From assembly GCA_025463875.1 (NCBI GenBank), contig JAODBI010000102.1:1-44060 (forward strand): a DNA stretch of 44,060 nt. The letters are read 5' to 3'. Origin of the DNA: Actinomycetes bacterium. GTDB taxonomy: Bacteria; Actinomycetota; Acidimicrobiia; IMCC26256; PALSA-610. The notes beneath the pieces are model-generated. The model did not search any database. It saw only the letters and a program-made list of their open reading frames with translations, and was not told the DNA's origin. A program made the position numbers and the translations under genes. This document shows positions 25,664 to 35,530 of the stretch, piece after piece (within the stretch, counting starts at the first letter, position 1; the number at the start of each line of letters is the position of its first letter).

Positions 25664-26401
25664 ATGGCTGTGCGTCTGCCCCGCCCCGGACCGGGCATCG
25701 GTCACGATCTGACCGTGCAACAAGAGCTCGCCTGCGCGTTGCGCATTCTGGCGCGCGACGGCTGGCGCGAGAACCTGTCGGGCCACATCACCGTCGCGAC
25801 CGACGACGGCGGAATGTGGTGCAACCCCTGGGGGCTGTGGTGGGAGGAGGTGCGGGCCTCCGACATCCTGCGCCTCGACGCGGACGGCCGGATCGTCGAC
25901 GGCCAGTGGGACGTCACCCCCGCCGTCTTCCTGCACACCGAGCTACACCGGGCGCGCGCGGACGCGCGTGTCATCGTGCACAACCATCCGTACTACGCCA
26001 CGTTGCTCTCGACGATCGGTGAGCAGCCTCGGCTGGTGCACCAGAACTCCTGCATCTTCGACGGTGAGCTCGCGTTCGTCGACGAGTACGGCGGTGTCGG
26101 CGACGCCAGTGAGGGCCAGTGGCTCGCGCAACAGGTCGGCAACGCGAGCGGCATCCTGCTCGCGCGCCACGGGGCGATCGTGACGGCACCGACGATCCCC
26201 GCCGCGTGTTACAAGGCCACGACCTTCGAACGGATGTGCCACTTCACCTTCGACGCGCTCGGCGCCGGCCGCAAGCCGACCGAGGTTCCCGCCGAGGCGC
26301 GCCCCGCATTGAAGATCGCGCTCCGGCAGAACACGCCGCAGGCCTACTGGGACGGCGCTGTCCGCCGGCTGTTGCGAACCGAACCCGAGGTGCTGACATG
26401 A
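25664..26401 (+). CDS. Class II aldolase/adducin family protein
   Basis: The 245-residue protein has the zinc-dependent class II aldolase fold: RENLSGHITVATDDG, DARVIVHNHPYYATLLS (metal His pair) and GILLARHGAIVTAP (third His). Family members are aldolases, epimerases or decarboxylases; the exact reaction is unknown. The track ORF of 1009 residues is a fusion artefact across the reverse-strand gene. A TACGGT -10 box at 25657-25662 lies so close to the ATG that GTG at 25670 could be the real, leaderless start. Its stop overlaps the amidohydrolase start (ATGA). Confidence 0.88.
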   Translation: MAVRLPRPGPGIGHDLTVQQELACALRILARDGWRENLSGHITVATDDGGMWCNPWGLWWEEVRASDILRLDADGRIVDGQWDVTPAVFLHTELHRARADARVIVHNHPYYATLLSTIGEQPRLVHQNSCIFDGELAFVDEYGGVGDASEGQWLAQQVGNASGILLARHGAIVTAPTIPAACYKATTFERMCHFTFDALGAGRKPTEVPAEARPALKIALRQNTPQAYWDGAVRRLLRTEPEVLT

Positions 26402-27642
26402 CCGGGCTCTCGCTCGACGACCTCGCGAGCAACGAGCATTTCGGCGGCGGCAAGGGCCGGCGGCAGACGATCACCTGGCTGCCGGAGCCGGAGCCGCGCG
26501 AGCGCATGTACACCGTCATCTCCGTCGACGACCACGTCGTCGAACCGCCCGACGCGTTCACCGGGCGCTTCCCCAGGAAATACGCGGACGACGAACCGCG
26601 CGTCGTGCCGACGGACGACGGTGGTGAAGCGTGGGTGTGGCAGGGACAGGTGCTGCCGAACGTGGGCTTCAACGCGGTCGTCGGACGGCCGTCGACTGAG
26701 TACGGCTTCGAGCCGACCCGCTTCGACGAGATGCGCAGAGGCGCGTGGGACGTGCGCGCGCGCGTCAACGACATGGACATCGACGGCGTCGCCGCGTCGT
26801 TGTGCTTCCCCTCGTTCCTGCCGGGATTCGTCGGCCAGCGCCTGACGATGTGGCCGTCTGACGATGACCTCGCGCTCGTGGCGATGCGCGCGTACAACGA
26901 CTGGCACCTCGACGCCTGGTGCGGGGCGGCGCCGGGGCGCTTCATCCCGAACCAGATCGCGTATCTCCGGGACCCGCGGATCGCGGCGGAGGAGATCCGG
27001 CGCAACGCGGCGCGCGGCTTCCGCGCGGTGACGTTCTCGGAAGCGCCCGACAAGCTCGGCTTGCCGACCATCCACTCCGGCTACTGGGACCCGTTGTTCG
27101 CGGCGTGCGAGGAGACGCAAACGGTGTTGTGCCTGCACGTCGGTTCGTCCGGGACCTCGCCGACGACCTCCGCCGACGCCCCACCGGAGATACCGGCCGT
27201 GTTGTTCGGCGCGTACGGCATGTACAGCGCGGTCGACTGGCTCTACTCGAAGATCCCGGTGCGCTTCCCGGACATCAAGATCTGTCTCTCCGAGGGTGGC
27301 ATCGGCTGGGTGGCCGGGATCATCGACCGCCTCGATCATTGCTTCAGGTACCAGCTCGGCTACCTGCCGACCTGGCGAGACGTCGAGCTCACGCCGAGCG
27401 AGGTGTTGCGCCGCAACTTCTGGTTCTGCGCGCTCGACGACGACTCGAACATGGCGTTGCGCCACCGCATCGGGCTCGAGCACGTGCTCGTCGAGTCCGA
27501 CTACCCGCACGCCGACTCGTCGTGGCCGGACACACAGGCGATGCTCGTGCGCCAGCTGCGCGACCAGAACGTTCCGGACGACGAGGCCGAGCGCATCACG
27601 TGGCGGAACGCGTCCGAGCTCTTCCGTCACCAACTTCCCTGA
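26398..27642 (+). CDS. Amidohydrolase-2 family protein
   Basis: The 414-residue metal-dependent TIM-barrel hydrolase/decarboxylase opens with YTVISVDDHVVEPPDAFTGR. It then has MDIDGVAASLCFPSFLPGF, LCLHVGSSG (metal His), LSEGGIGWVAGIIDRLDH and VESDYPHADSSWPD (catalytic Asp). In related enzymes these residues hold a divalent metal and decarboxylate or hydrolyse ring compounds; the substrate is not known here. It is coupled to the preceding gene by an ATGA overlap, and the acyl-CoA ligase follows after 13 bp. Confidence 0.9.
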   Translation: MTGLSLDDLASNEHFGGGKGRRQTITWLPEPEPRERMYTVISVDDHVVEPPDAFTGRFPRKYADDEPRVVPTDDGGEAWVWQGQVLPNVGFNAVVGRPSTEYGFEPTRFDEMRRGAWDVRARVNDMDIDGVAASLCFPSFLPGFVGQRLTMWPSDDDLALVAMRAYNDWHLDAWCGAAPGRFIPNQIAYLRDPRIAAEEIRRNAARGFRAVTFSEAPDKLGLPTIHSGYWDPLFAACEETQTVLCLHVGSSGTSPTTSADAPPEIPAVLFGAYGMYSAVDWLYSKIPVRFPDIKICLSEGGIGWVAGIIDRLDHCFRYQLGYLPTWRDVELTPSEVLRRNFWFCALDDDSNMALRHRIGLEHVLVESDYPHADSSWPDTQAMLVRQLRDQNVPDDEAERITWRNASELFRHQLP

Positions 27643-27655
27643 GGGTCGGCCTTCC

Positions 27656-29077
27656 GTGCGAACCATTGCGGAGGTCGTAGCCCGCAACGCCCGGGCGCAG
27701 CCCGACCGCGTGGCCTTCGTCGAGGCCGCCTCGGGCGAGTCGATGACCTGGCGCGAGTACGACACGCGCTCGTCGTTGATGACCGGGACGCTCGACGAAT
27801 TCGCGGCCGGCGATCGCGTCGCGCTCCAGATCGCCGACGGGCCCGGCGTGCACGCGGCGATGCTCGCGTGCGAAAAGGCGGGGATCGTGGCGGTCGGTGT
27901 CGGCGCCCGCGCCGGCGAACGCGAGGTCGCCCACCTCGTCGAGCACAGCGGCGCGCGCACGTTGTTGCGCGAACCTCCCGCCTCGGCGGGTGCCGGCCGG
28001 GAACGACGCATCGGCCCCGACGAGCTGTGGTACCTGAACTCCACGTCGGGCACGACCGGCCTGCCCAAGATCGTGATGCACACGCAGGCGCGCTGGTTCG
28101 CGTTCCACGCGTTCGCGCACCCGGTGGCGCACTTCACCGCCGACGACGTCTTCCTCTCCGCGCTGCCCGCACCCTTCGGATTCGGTCTGTGGACGGCCCA
28201 CTTCTCACCTGCGATCTCGGGAGCGACGTGCGTCGTGTGCGCGCGTTTCGACCCGGACCTCGTTCTGCGCGCCATCGAGCGCTACCGCGTCACGGTGCTC
28301 GCGGCGGTGTCGACGCAGTTCGTGATGATGCTCAACTCCCCCGCCATCGCCGGGTATGACCTTTCGTCGCTGCGCATCATGTTCACCGGGGGCGAGATGG
28401 TGCCGTTCGAGCGGGCGAAAGAGTTCGAGGACCGCACCGGTGCACACGTCCTGCAGTTCTACGGATCGAACGAGACCGGCGCGTTGTCGTGCACGACACC
28501 CGACGACCCGCAGGAGAAGCGACTGCGCACCGCCGGCCGCGTCATTCCGGAGATGCACGTGCGCCTGCTCGACGCCGACACGGGCGCCGACATCACCACC
28601 CCCGGCCGGCCGGGCGTACCCGCGGGCAAAGGTCCCGCGCTGTGCCTCGGCTACTACGACGACCCCGCCGCGAACGCGCAACTGTTCACGACCGACGGCT
28701 GGATGCTGATGGGCGATCTCGCCACGATCGACGAGGACGGTTACCTCACTGTCGTCGGGCGCACCTCCGACATCATCATCCGGGGCGGCAAGAACATCAG
28801 CGCCGCGCAGGTGGAGGACGCGGTGTCGTCGCACCCGGCTGTCGCGTTGTGCGCGGCCGTCGCGGCTCCCGACGAGACGTTCGGTGAGCGCGTCTGCGCG
28901 TTCGTCGAGATGCGCGCCGGCTGCGAGCCGGTCACGCTCGACGACCTGCGCGCGCATCTGGAGCAACGCGGCACCGGCAAGGAGCTCTGGCCCGAGCGCC
29001 TGGTGGTGCTCGACGCGCTGCCTCGCTCGTCCGGCGGCAAGGTGGCGAAGGGCGAGCTGCGCTCCCGCGCGGAGTGA
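27656..29077 (+). CDS. AMP-dependent acyl-CoA synthetase/ligase
   Basis: This 473-residue adenylate-forming enzyme activates a carboxylic acid with ATP and loads it on CoA. Core motifs are complete: NSTSGTTGLPKIVMHT, FYGSNETG, GWMLMGDLATIDEDGY, VGRTSDIIIRGGKNIS and the C-terminal Lys in SSGGKVAKGEL. It is shorter than the usual 500-550 residues because the N-terminal subdomain is compact. The GTG at 27656 has GAGGG overlapping the upstream stop. With the aldolase-like protein and amidohydrolase it forms a likely catabolic operon; the acid activated is unknown. Confidence 0.91.
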   Translation: MRTIAEVVARNARAQPDRVAFVEAASGESMTWREYDTRSSLMTGTLDEFAAGDRVALQIADGPGVHAAMLACEKAGIVAVGVGARAGEREVAHLVEHSGARTLLREPPASAGAGRERRIGPDELWYLNSTSGTTGLPKIVMHTQARWFAFHAFAHPVAHFTADDVFLSALPAPFGFGLWTAHFSPAISGATCVVCARFDPDLVLRAIERYRVTVLAAVSTQFVMMLNSPAIAGYDLSSLRIMFTGGEMVPFERAKEFEDRTGAHVLQFYGSNETGALSCTTPDDPQEKRLRTAGRVIPEMHVRLLDADTGADITTPGRPGVPAGKGPALCLGYYDDPAANAQLFTTDGWMLMGDLATIDEDGYLTVVGRTSDIIIRGGKNISAAQVEDAVSSHPAVALCAAVAAPDETFGERVCAFVEMRAGCEPVTLDDLRAHLEQRGTGKELWPERLVVLDALPRSSGGKVAKGELRSRAE

Positions 29078-29102
29078 GAGCTTGCCCCGCCTCGCCGAGA
29101 GG

Positions 29103-29810
29103 TCAGCCCGCCATGCGCTGTTCGAGCGCGTCGAGCCGGCGCGCAATGTCGGCCAGGACCGCCGCGGTGTCGTTGGTCGCGCCCAGCACCTCGCGCGCGT
29201 GCACGAAACCGGTGAGCGCGGCGACGACCGCGCGCTTGGTCGCTCGCATCTCGACGCCCATCCGGCGGAGCACCTTGCTCGCGAGTCCGTCTTCGGTCGC
29301 GAGCAGACCGAGCAGGAGGTGCTCGCAACCGATGTAGTTGTGACCGAGGCCGAGTGCTTCGCGCGCCGCCAACTCGAGACTCGACTTCAGGAGCGGAGTG
29401 AAGGGCAGGTTGTCGCCTCCCGGTTCGGTCGGTGGCCCCATCGAGGCGACGAGCTCGGCGCGGAGGTCGTCGATCTCGATGTCGAGCGCCGACAGCACTT
29501 TGCGCGCGAGGTTCCCACCCTCGTCGAGCGTCCCGAGCAACAGATGCTCCGTACCGATGTAGTTGTGGGGCGTGTCCTTCGCCGCCCTTTCGGCGAGGAC
29601 CACGGCGTGGCGCGCCCGCGGGGTGAACCGCGAGAACGGGCCGGAGGCGACCGCACCGGCCGCGACGGTCGGCGCATCGGCCGAGCGCAGCGCGGCCACG
29701 CCTCGCACCGCTCGTTCGAGCGCGGCCTGGCAGATCGCGGAGACGGGCACCTGGGCGTCGCGGACCGCGGCGGCCAGCTCGTCCGGCAGGTAGACGTTGA
29801 TCTTCGGCAT
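29103..29810 (-). CDS. Ribbon-helix-helix / double Clp-N domain protein
   Basis: The 235-residue protein starts with an antitoxin-like ribbon-helix-helix segment, KINVYLPDELAAAVRDAQVP, extending to about residue 38. A linker leads into two Clp-N (ClpA/ClpC substrate and adaptor binding) repeats at about residues 60-125 and 137-205, each with the signature helix (YIGTEHLLLG and YIGCEHLLLG). The C-terminus is a short helix, RRLDALEQRMA. No AAA+ ATPase domain follows, so it cannot unfold proteins itself. It may link DNA binding to Clp protease or stress signals, which is inference. A repeat-rich probable operator lies directly upstream. Confidence 0.88.
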   Translation of the reverse strand: MPKINVYLPDELAAAVRDAQVPVSAICQAALERAVRGVAALRSADAPTVAAGAVASGPFSRFTPRARHAVVLAERAAKDTPHNYIGTEHLLLGTLDEGGNLARKVLSALDIEIDDLRAELVASMGPPTEPGGDNLPFTPLLKSSLELAAREALGLGHNYIGCEHLLLGLLATEDGLASKVLRRMGVEMRATKRAVVAALTGFVHAREVLGATNDTAAVLADIARRLDALEQRMAG

Positions 29811-29822
29811 CGCGCACCTCGA

Positions 29823-29860
29823 AGGGGTTATAGAGGGGTTATGTAGGAGGTATAAACCTC
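29823..29860 (-). promoter_or_regulatory. Triple 11-bp repeat and palindrome upstream of the RHH-ClpN gene
   Basis: On the plus strand AGGGGTTAT occurs at 29823 and 29834 and AGGAGGTAT (7 of 9) at 29845, exactly 11 bp apart. The last overlaps a 14-bp inverted repeat GAGGTATAAACCTC at 29847-29860. The array begins 13 bp before the start of a gene whose product has an RHH DNA-binding domain. One-turn phasing suits cooperative RHH binding and autoregulation. Confidence 0.6.
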
Positions 29861-29972
29861 TCTCCGGGACTCGTCAAGCGCCTCCCACCTGCGCCGCGCC
29901 CGCAGGCTGCGTGACTCCGGCCCGATGCGTGTATACGGTCGTGATCCTCGCCAAAGGCCCATGGAGGACGTC

Positions 29973-31247
29973 ATGCGTACCTGGCTCTCGATGGCGCGTC
30001 GGTCGGTCGCGTCAGCCGCTGCGGTGGTCGGCGTCGGCGTCGCGCTGGCGATTCCGGCCGTGACCGCGACCGCGCCGACTGCCCACGCGGCTCTCGCACC
30101 GGTCGTCGGCTGCGGCTTCCACTTCGGGCCGATCTCGGAGCAGGGAGCGGCCGGGACCGAGTTCCTGTCGGTGATCGTGCGACCCGTCAACCCCGCGCAA
30201 CGGTGCACGAAGGCCATCACGTTCACGGCGACCGCGACGCCTTCGAGCACGGCGACGCGCTACACGAGCATCGACAACAACCCGATCACCGCGAGTCAGA
30301 CGGTTTCGTTCGCCCCCGGCCGGCTTCCGCCGCTACTGACGATCGCGTGGCAGGGATTCCATTGCGCCGACCCCGCCGTTCCCGGCGTGCTCACCTTCGC
30401 GGCCGGCGGGCAATCGGCGTCGACGGGGATCACGCCGAGCAGCTGCTTCGCCGCGACGGGCGGCGCGCATTCGAACTTCGCGTCGTTCCCGACTCCACCA
30501 GCGCCGAGCGCGGTGGGCATCGCCCGGACCCCGAGCGATCACGGCTATCGCACCGTCACGCAGACCGGCGCGCTGACGCACGAAGGTGACGCCACCGCGT
30601 TCACGGCGGCTCCGTCGCACGCGCCGGTCGTCGGCATCGCGTCCACTCCGACCGGAAACGGCACGTGGGTGGTCGCCAACGATGGTGGAGTGTTCGCGTA
30701 CGGGAACGCGACGTTCTTCGGCTCGCTGGGAGCGATACATCTCAACCAGCCGGTGGTCGGCATGGCTCCGACTCCCGGCGGCCATGGCTACTGGTTGGCC
30801 GCGTCTGACGGCGGCGTGTTCTCGTTCGGCGACGCCGCATTCCACGGCTCACTCGGCGCGATCCATCTGAACGCGCCCGTCGTCGGCATTGCCGCCACAC
30901 CGAGCGGGCACGGCTATTGGCTCACCGCATCCGACGGCGGGGTATTCGCATTCGGCGATGCCACCTTTGCCGGATCACTCGGGAGCGTGCTGCTCAACGC
31001 ACCGATCGTCGGCATCACCGCGGGTCCGCACGGCGGCTATTGGCTCGTCGGCTCCGACGGGAGCGTCTTCGCGTTCGGCGGCGTGCCGTTCCGGGGATCC
31101 CTCGGTGGTGCGCAGCTGAACGCACCCGTCTCGGGGATGACCGCGACCTCGACCGGCAACGGCTACTGGCTGGTCGGCGCGGACAACGGGATCTTCGCGT
31201 TCGGTGACGCCCACTTCTTCGGATCGATGCCGATCTTCTCTCCCTGA
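29973..31247 (+). CDS. Secreted protein with six GYW repeats
   Basis: The ATG at 29973 has GGAGG five bases upstream and opens a signal peptide (SVASAAAVVGVGVALAIPAV, cleaved near AHA). Residues about 40-180 form a domain with Cys residues in GCGFHFG, QRCTK, FHCADP and SSCFA, not recognised. Residues about 191-424 hold six GYW-type units (GYWLxASDGGVFxFGDAxFxGSLGxxxLNAPVVGIAATP); the first is degenerate. The repeat domain resembles that of the protein at 1002-2699, but the N-terminal domain is unrelated. Extracellular; function unknown; a beta-propeller is inferred. Confidence 0.85.
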   Translation: MRTWLSMARRSVASAAAVVGVGVALAIPAVTATAPTAHAALAPVVGCGFHFGPISEQGAAGTEFLSVIVRPVNPAQRCTKAITFTATATPSSTATRYTSIDNNPITASQTVSFAPGRLPPLLTIAWQGFHCADPAVPGVLTFAAGGQSASTGITPSSCFAATGGAHSNFASFPTPPAPSAVGIARTPSDHGYRTVTQTGALTHEGDATAFTAAPSHAPVVGIASTPTGNGTWVVANDGGVFAYGNATFFGSLGAIHLNQPVVGMAPTPGGHGYWLAASDGGVFSFGDAAFHGSLGAIHLNAPVVGIAATPSGHGYWLTASDGGVFAFGDATFAGSLGSVLLNAPIVGITAGPHGGYWLVGSDGSVFAFGGVPFRGSLGGAQLNAPVSGMTATSTGNGYWLVGADNGIFAFGDAHFFGSMPIFSP

Positions 31248-31263
31248 CATCCTTTGCCTGAGA

Positions 31264-32397
31264 TCAAGGCGCGCGCGGCAGCACGTGCCGGCTGAAGAAC
31301 TTCCACATCTCCTCGTTCGCGTCGATGAGCGTGGTGCCGCGCCCGACGCCGTCGAGGACCCAGGTCTCCTTTGGGCCGGTGTTGAACGGTGCGCCCGGCC
31401 ACACGTGACCGGAGCCGGTCAGCTGCCACAACGCGACCTGCGCGCCTCCCTTGCAACCGGTGTACGTCACCAGCGTGGCGGTCAGCCCTTCCGACGTTCC
31501 CGTGCCCGTGATCGTCTTGTCCGGGTGCGGGGTCGTGTCGCAACCGTCGGCCTTGACCCACTGCTGGACGCCGGCGATCACCGAGTAACGCAGCTTGGGG
31601 TCGCTGTTCTGCACGCCTTCGTAGCGCGCGATCGGGTCGTCGACGCTGTGGAGCTCCATCGTCGGGACCGGTTGCGTCGGCGCAATCCCCAGCTGTTCGA
31701 CCTGGCCCGCGACCGACGCGACCGCGGCGATGTACGTCGACGCCTGCGCGGCCATCGCGTACGCCATCATGCCGCCGTTCGACATCCCCGTGACGTACAC
31801 ACGACGGAGGTCGACGGGCGTCCGCGTGGCGACGTTGGAGATCACCGCGAGGAGGAAGTCGACGTCGTCGACGTGCTTGTCGACCGGGAGTCCGCAACAT
31901 GCACCGGCGTTGAAGCCGTACTGCGCCTGCTTGGCGACGGGATCCGGGTCGAGCTTCGTCGCGATGCGCGTGCCGTCGGGATACGCGACGAGGTAGCCGT
32001 GCTTGTCGGCCGACGCGTCCATCCCCGACTGCGCTTCCTGCAACAGCGCGTTCTGGGTCGCGCCGTGCAGGTTCAACACGAGCGGAAGGGCCTTGCCGCC
32101 GGCCGCGGCGGGCGGTACGTGCAAGCGGTAGCTGCGCTTGAGGCCGCCGGACGTCAGCGAGAACACGTAGGTGGTCGTGCTCGGCGCCAACGGAGTCGCC
32201 GCGCGCTTGAAGGCGACCGTCGTCGGCACCGGAGTCGGTCCCGTGGTCGACGTCGATGCGACCGAGGCGGACGAAGACGAGGTCGACCCGTTTCCGGCAC
32301 CTGATTTCGCCGACCCCGAGCTCGAGCACGCGGCGAGCGCGCCGACGGCGACCACGACAACGACAACGACGACAGATACCGCGGCCCTACGCATCAT
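31264..32397 (-). CDS. LpqC/PHB-depolymerase-like esterase lipoprotein
   Basis: The protein starts with Met-Arg-Arg and a Val-rich core ending in lipobox ALAACSSSG, so it is a membrane-tethered lipoprotein. After a Ser/Thr linker comes an alpha/beta hydrolase of the polyhydroxybutyrate depolymerase/feruloyl-esterase-like type. Motifs are LVLNLHGATQN (oxyanion), VTGMSNGGMMAYAMAAQ (nucleophile Ser), HSVDDPI (Asp) and GSGHVWPGAP (His). It could act on polyester or acylated polysaccharide outside the cell. GAGG lies six bases before the ATG at 32397; an ATG at 32403 is possible. It converges on the GYW gene 16 bp away. Confidence 0.88.
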   Translation of the reverse strand: MMRRAAVSVVVVVVVVAVGALAACSSSGSAKSGAGNGSTSSSSASVASTSTTGPTPVPTTVAFKRAATPLAPSTTTYVFSLTSGGLKRSYRLHVPPAAAGGKALPLVLNLHGATQNALLQEAQSGMDASADKHGYLVAYPDGTRIATKLDPDPVAKQAQYGFNAGACCGLPVDKHVDDVDFLLAVISNVATRTPVDLRRVYVTGMSNGGMMAYAMAAQASTYIAAVASVAGQVEQLGIAPTQPVPTMELHSVDDPIARYEGVQNSDPKLRYSVIAGVQQWVKADGCDTTPHPDKTITGTGTSEGLTATLVTYTGCKGGAQVALWQLTGSGHVWPGAPFNTGPKETWVLDGVGRGTTLIDANEEMWKFFSRHVLPRAP

Positions 32398-32465
32398 CCG
32401 CATCCTCGCCGACGTCCTCGCCCGTAGGCGAGTCGCCCGCGACACCGACGCGGCGGCGCCCGACG

Positions 32466-32651
32466 TCAGTCGTCGTCGTCTTCCTTTTCGTCGGCGTCCC
32501 AAGCCTCGTTGCGCGCCTCGACGGTCTGCTTCCAGTTCTCGGCCGCTTCCCGCGACGGGTAGGGACCGAGGCGTCGCGACGGCGGGCACGGGTCGTCTTC
32601 GGTCACCGCCGTGTTGTGCTCGAGGCACCAGTACCACTGTTGTTCATCCAT
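32466..32651 (-). CDS. Conserved small acidic actinobacterial protein
   Basis: This 61-residue protein, WYWCLEHNTAVTEDDPCPPS followed by RRLGPYPSREAAENW and an acidic tail EKEDDDD, resembles a short protein widely conserved in actinobacteria (W-Y-x-C-L-x-H, R-L-G-P-Y, NEAWD). The two Cys and His could bind a metal. Function is unknown. The start is the ATG after a weak GGG site; the longer track start has no support. Confidence 0.8.
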   Translation of the reverse strand: MDEQQWYWCLEHNTAVTEDDPCPPSRRLGPYPSREAAENWKQTVEARNEAWDADEKEDDDD

Positions 32652-32720
32652 CAGGGAGGCCCTTACCCGCCGCCGCCGCGATCCGCACCTGGCGGAGATA
32701 GCGATCGAGCGGGGCGGTGA

Positions 32721-32876
32721 CACCTTTGCACCCGCGCCGAGGTCACGCTGGCTCCGACCGCGGACGGCACGCACGTCGTCTGGGGCGCCGAGTGGGACCG
32801 AGCGCTGCTCGGCCGCGCGGTGCACTGGAAGTTGCGCACGCTCTATCCCGAAGTCACGACGAGCTCGGTTACGTGA
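32721..32876 (+). pseudogene. Relic C-terminus, possibly of an SRPBCC protein
   Basis: Between two in-frame stops lies a 51-codon stretch reading EVTLAPTADGTHVVWGAEWD, then LLGRAVHWKLRTLYPEV. This looks like the end of an SRPBCC/polyketide-cyclase-type protein. There is no start codon or ribosome site, and the sequence upstream does not continue it in any frame. It converges on clpB. Confidence 0.35.
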
Positions 32877-32885
32877 CGAGTTCGG

Positions 32886-32902
<17 letters not shown>
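32858..32902. repeat. 17-bp tandem duplication over the clpB stop
   Basis: GACGAGCTCGGTTACGT at 32858 is repeated with one change at 32875, and its first 11 bases recur at 32892. The repeat spans the clpB stop codon and the end of the neighbouring relic, so it arose by slippage or unequal repair at this junction. Confidence 0.8.
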
Positions 32903-34448
<1,546 letters not shown>

Positions 34449-34484
34449 GTAGACCTGCTGGAACCGCCGCTCGAGCGCGGCGTC

Positions 34485-35468
34485 CTACTCGATGTACTTG
34501 CGGTACTCGTCGAGTGTGGTCGCGCCGATGAGGCGCAGCTCACCGCGCGCGAGCATCGGCTTGATCATGTTGCCCGCATCGACCGCGCCTTCGGCACCAC
34601 CCGCGCCGACGATCGTGTGGATCTCGTCGATGAAAGTGACGACTTCGCCGCCGGTGTCGGCGATCTCCTTCAGCACCGCCTTGAAGCGCTCCTCGAACTC
34701 GCCGCGGTACTTCGTGCCCGCGACCATCGTTCCCACGTCGAGGGCGATGACGCGCTTGTTGCGCAGACCCTCGGGCACGTCGCCTTCGACGATGCGGCGC
34801 GCCAGACCCTCGACGATCGCGGTCTTCCCGACCCCGGGTTCACCGATGAGCACGGGGTTGTTCTTCGTGCGACGCGACAACACCTGGATGATGCGACGGA
34901 TCTCCTCGTCGCGTCCGATGACGGGATCGATCTTTCCCTGGCGCGCGGCCTCCGTGAGATCGCGGCCGTACTTCTCGAGCGCCTGGTACTGCTCTTCGGG
35001 ATTGTCGCTCGTGACGCGATGCGACCCGCGCACCTGCCGGAGCGCCTCCAGCACGGCATCGTGATCGACGCCCGCGCCCCGCAACAGATCGCCGACTCCG
35101 CCGGGCACCTCGCACATCGCGAGGAGAATGTGCTCGGTCGAGAGATAGTCGTCGCCGAGTGCGACGCGCTCGGCGTCGGCGTTCTCCAGCACCCGGATGG
35201 TGCTCGCGCCGAACTGCGCGTCGCGCACCGTCGCCCCGCTCACCCGAGGGAGCCTCACCAGCGCCTCGTCGACGCGCCGGCGTACGTCGCCCACGTCGAT
35301 GCCGATCTGACCGAGGACACCCGAGACGATGCCCTCGCTCTGGTCGAGCAACGCGCGCAGCAGGTGTTCGGGCGCGATCTCGGTGTTGCCGGCGTCGCGA
35401 CCGAGCGCCTGCGCGGCCTGGAGCGCCTCACTCGTCTTGCGTGTGAACTTGTTCGGGTCGATAGCCAT
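34485..35468 (-). CDS. clpB: ClpB, N-terminal part truncated by TAG at codon 328
   Basis: ClpB is the hexameric disaggregase that works with DnaK. This 327-residue ORF has the Clp-N domain ([18 protein letters not shown] to about residue 150), NBD1 Walker [19 protein letters not shown] at 209-216 and Walker [15 protein letters not shown] at 277-284. It stops at EYRKYIE. The family normally continues KDAALERRF, and the bases after the TAG encode exactly DAALERRF. A single AAG-to-TAG change therefore splits an otherwise normal 860-residue gene. Product 1 lacks the arginine fingers and all of NBD2. The start is preceded by GAAGAGA; hspR lies 62 bp upstream. Confidence 0.88.
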   Translation of the reverse strand: MAIDPNKFTRKTSEALQAAQALGRDAGNTEIAPEHLLRALLDQSEGIVSGVLGQIGIDVGDVRRRVDEALVRLPRVSGATVRDAQFGASTIRVLENADAERVALGDDYLSTEHILLAMCEVPGGVGDLLRGAGVDHDAVLEALRQVRGSHRVTSDNPEEQYQALEKYGRDLTEAARQGKIDPVIGRDEEIRRIIQVLSRRTKNNPVLIGEPGVGKTAIVEGLARRIVEGDVPEGLRNKRVIALDVGTMVAGTKYRGEFEERFKAVLKEIADTGGEVVTFIDEIHTIVGAGGAEGAVDAGNMIKPMLARGELRLIGATTLDEYRKYIE

Positions 35469-35530
35469 CGTTGTGTCTCTTCTCTTCTCGTACTGCTCTT
35501 GCCGGCTGCCCTTCCCTTGCCGGTCGCCGG

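Noticed and set aside
23372-26401. 1009-codon ORF as one large fusion gene
   Set aside because: Only the last 245 codons are protein-like (aldolase family). The first part overlaps the esterase in another frame and the reverse-strand NmrA-like gene.
34485-34487. Pyrrolysine or other recoding at the clpB TAG
   Set aside because: No recoding gene is visible in the window, and TAG ends other genes here (dnaK, purL). A nonsense mutation or sequencing error is simpler.
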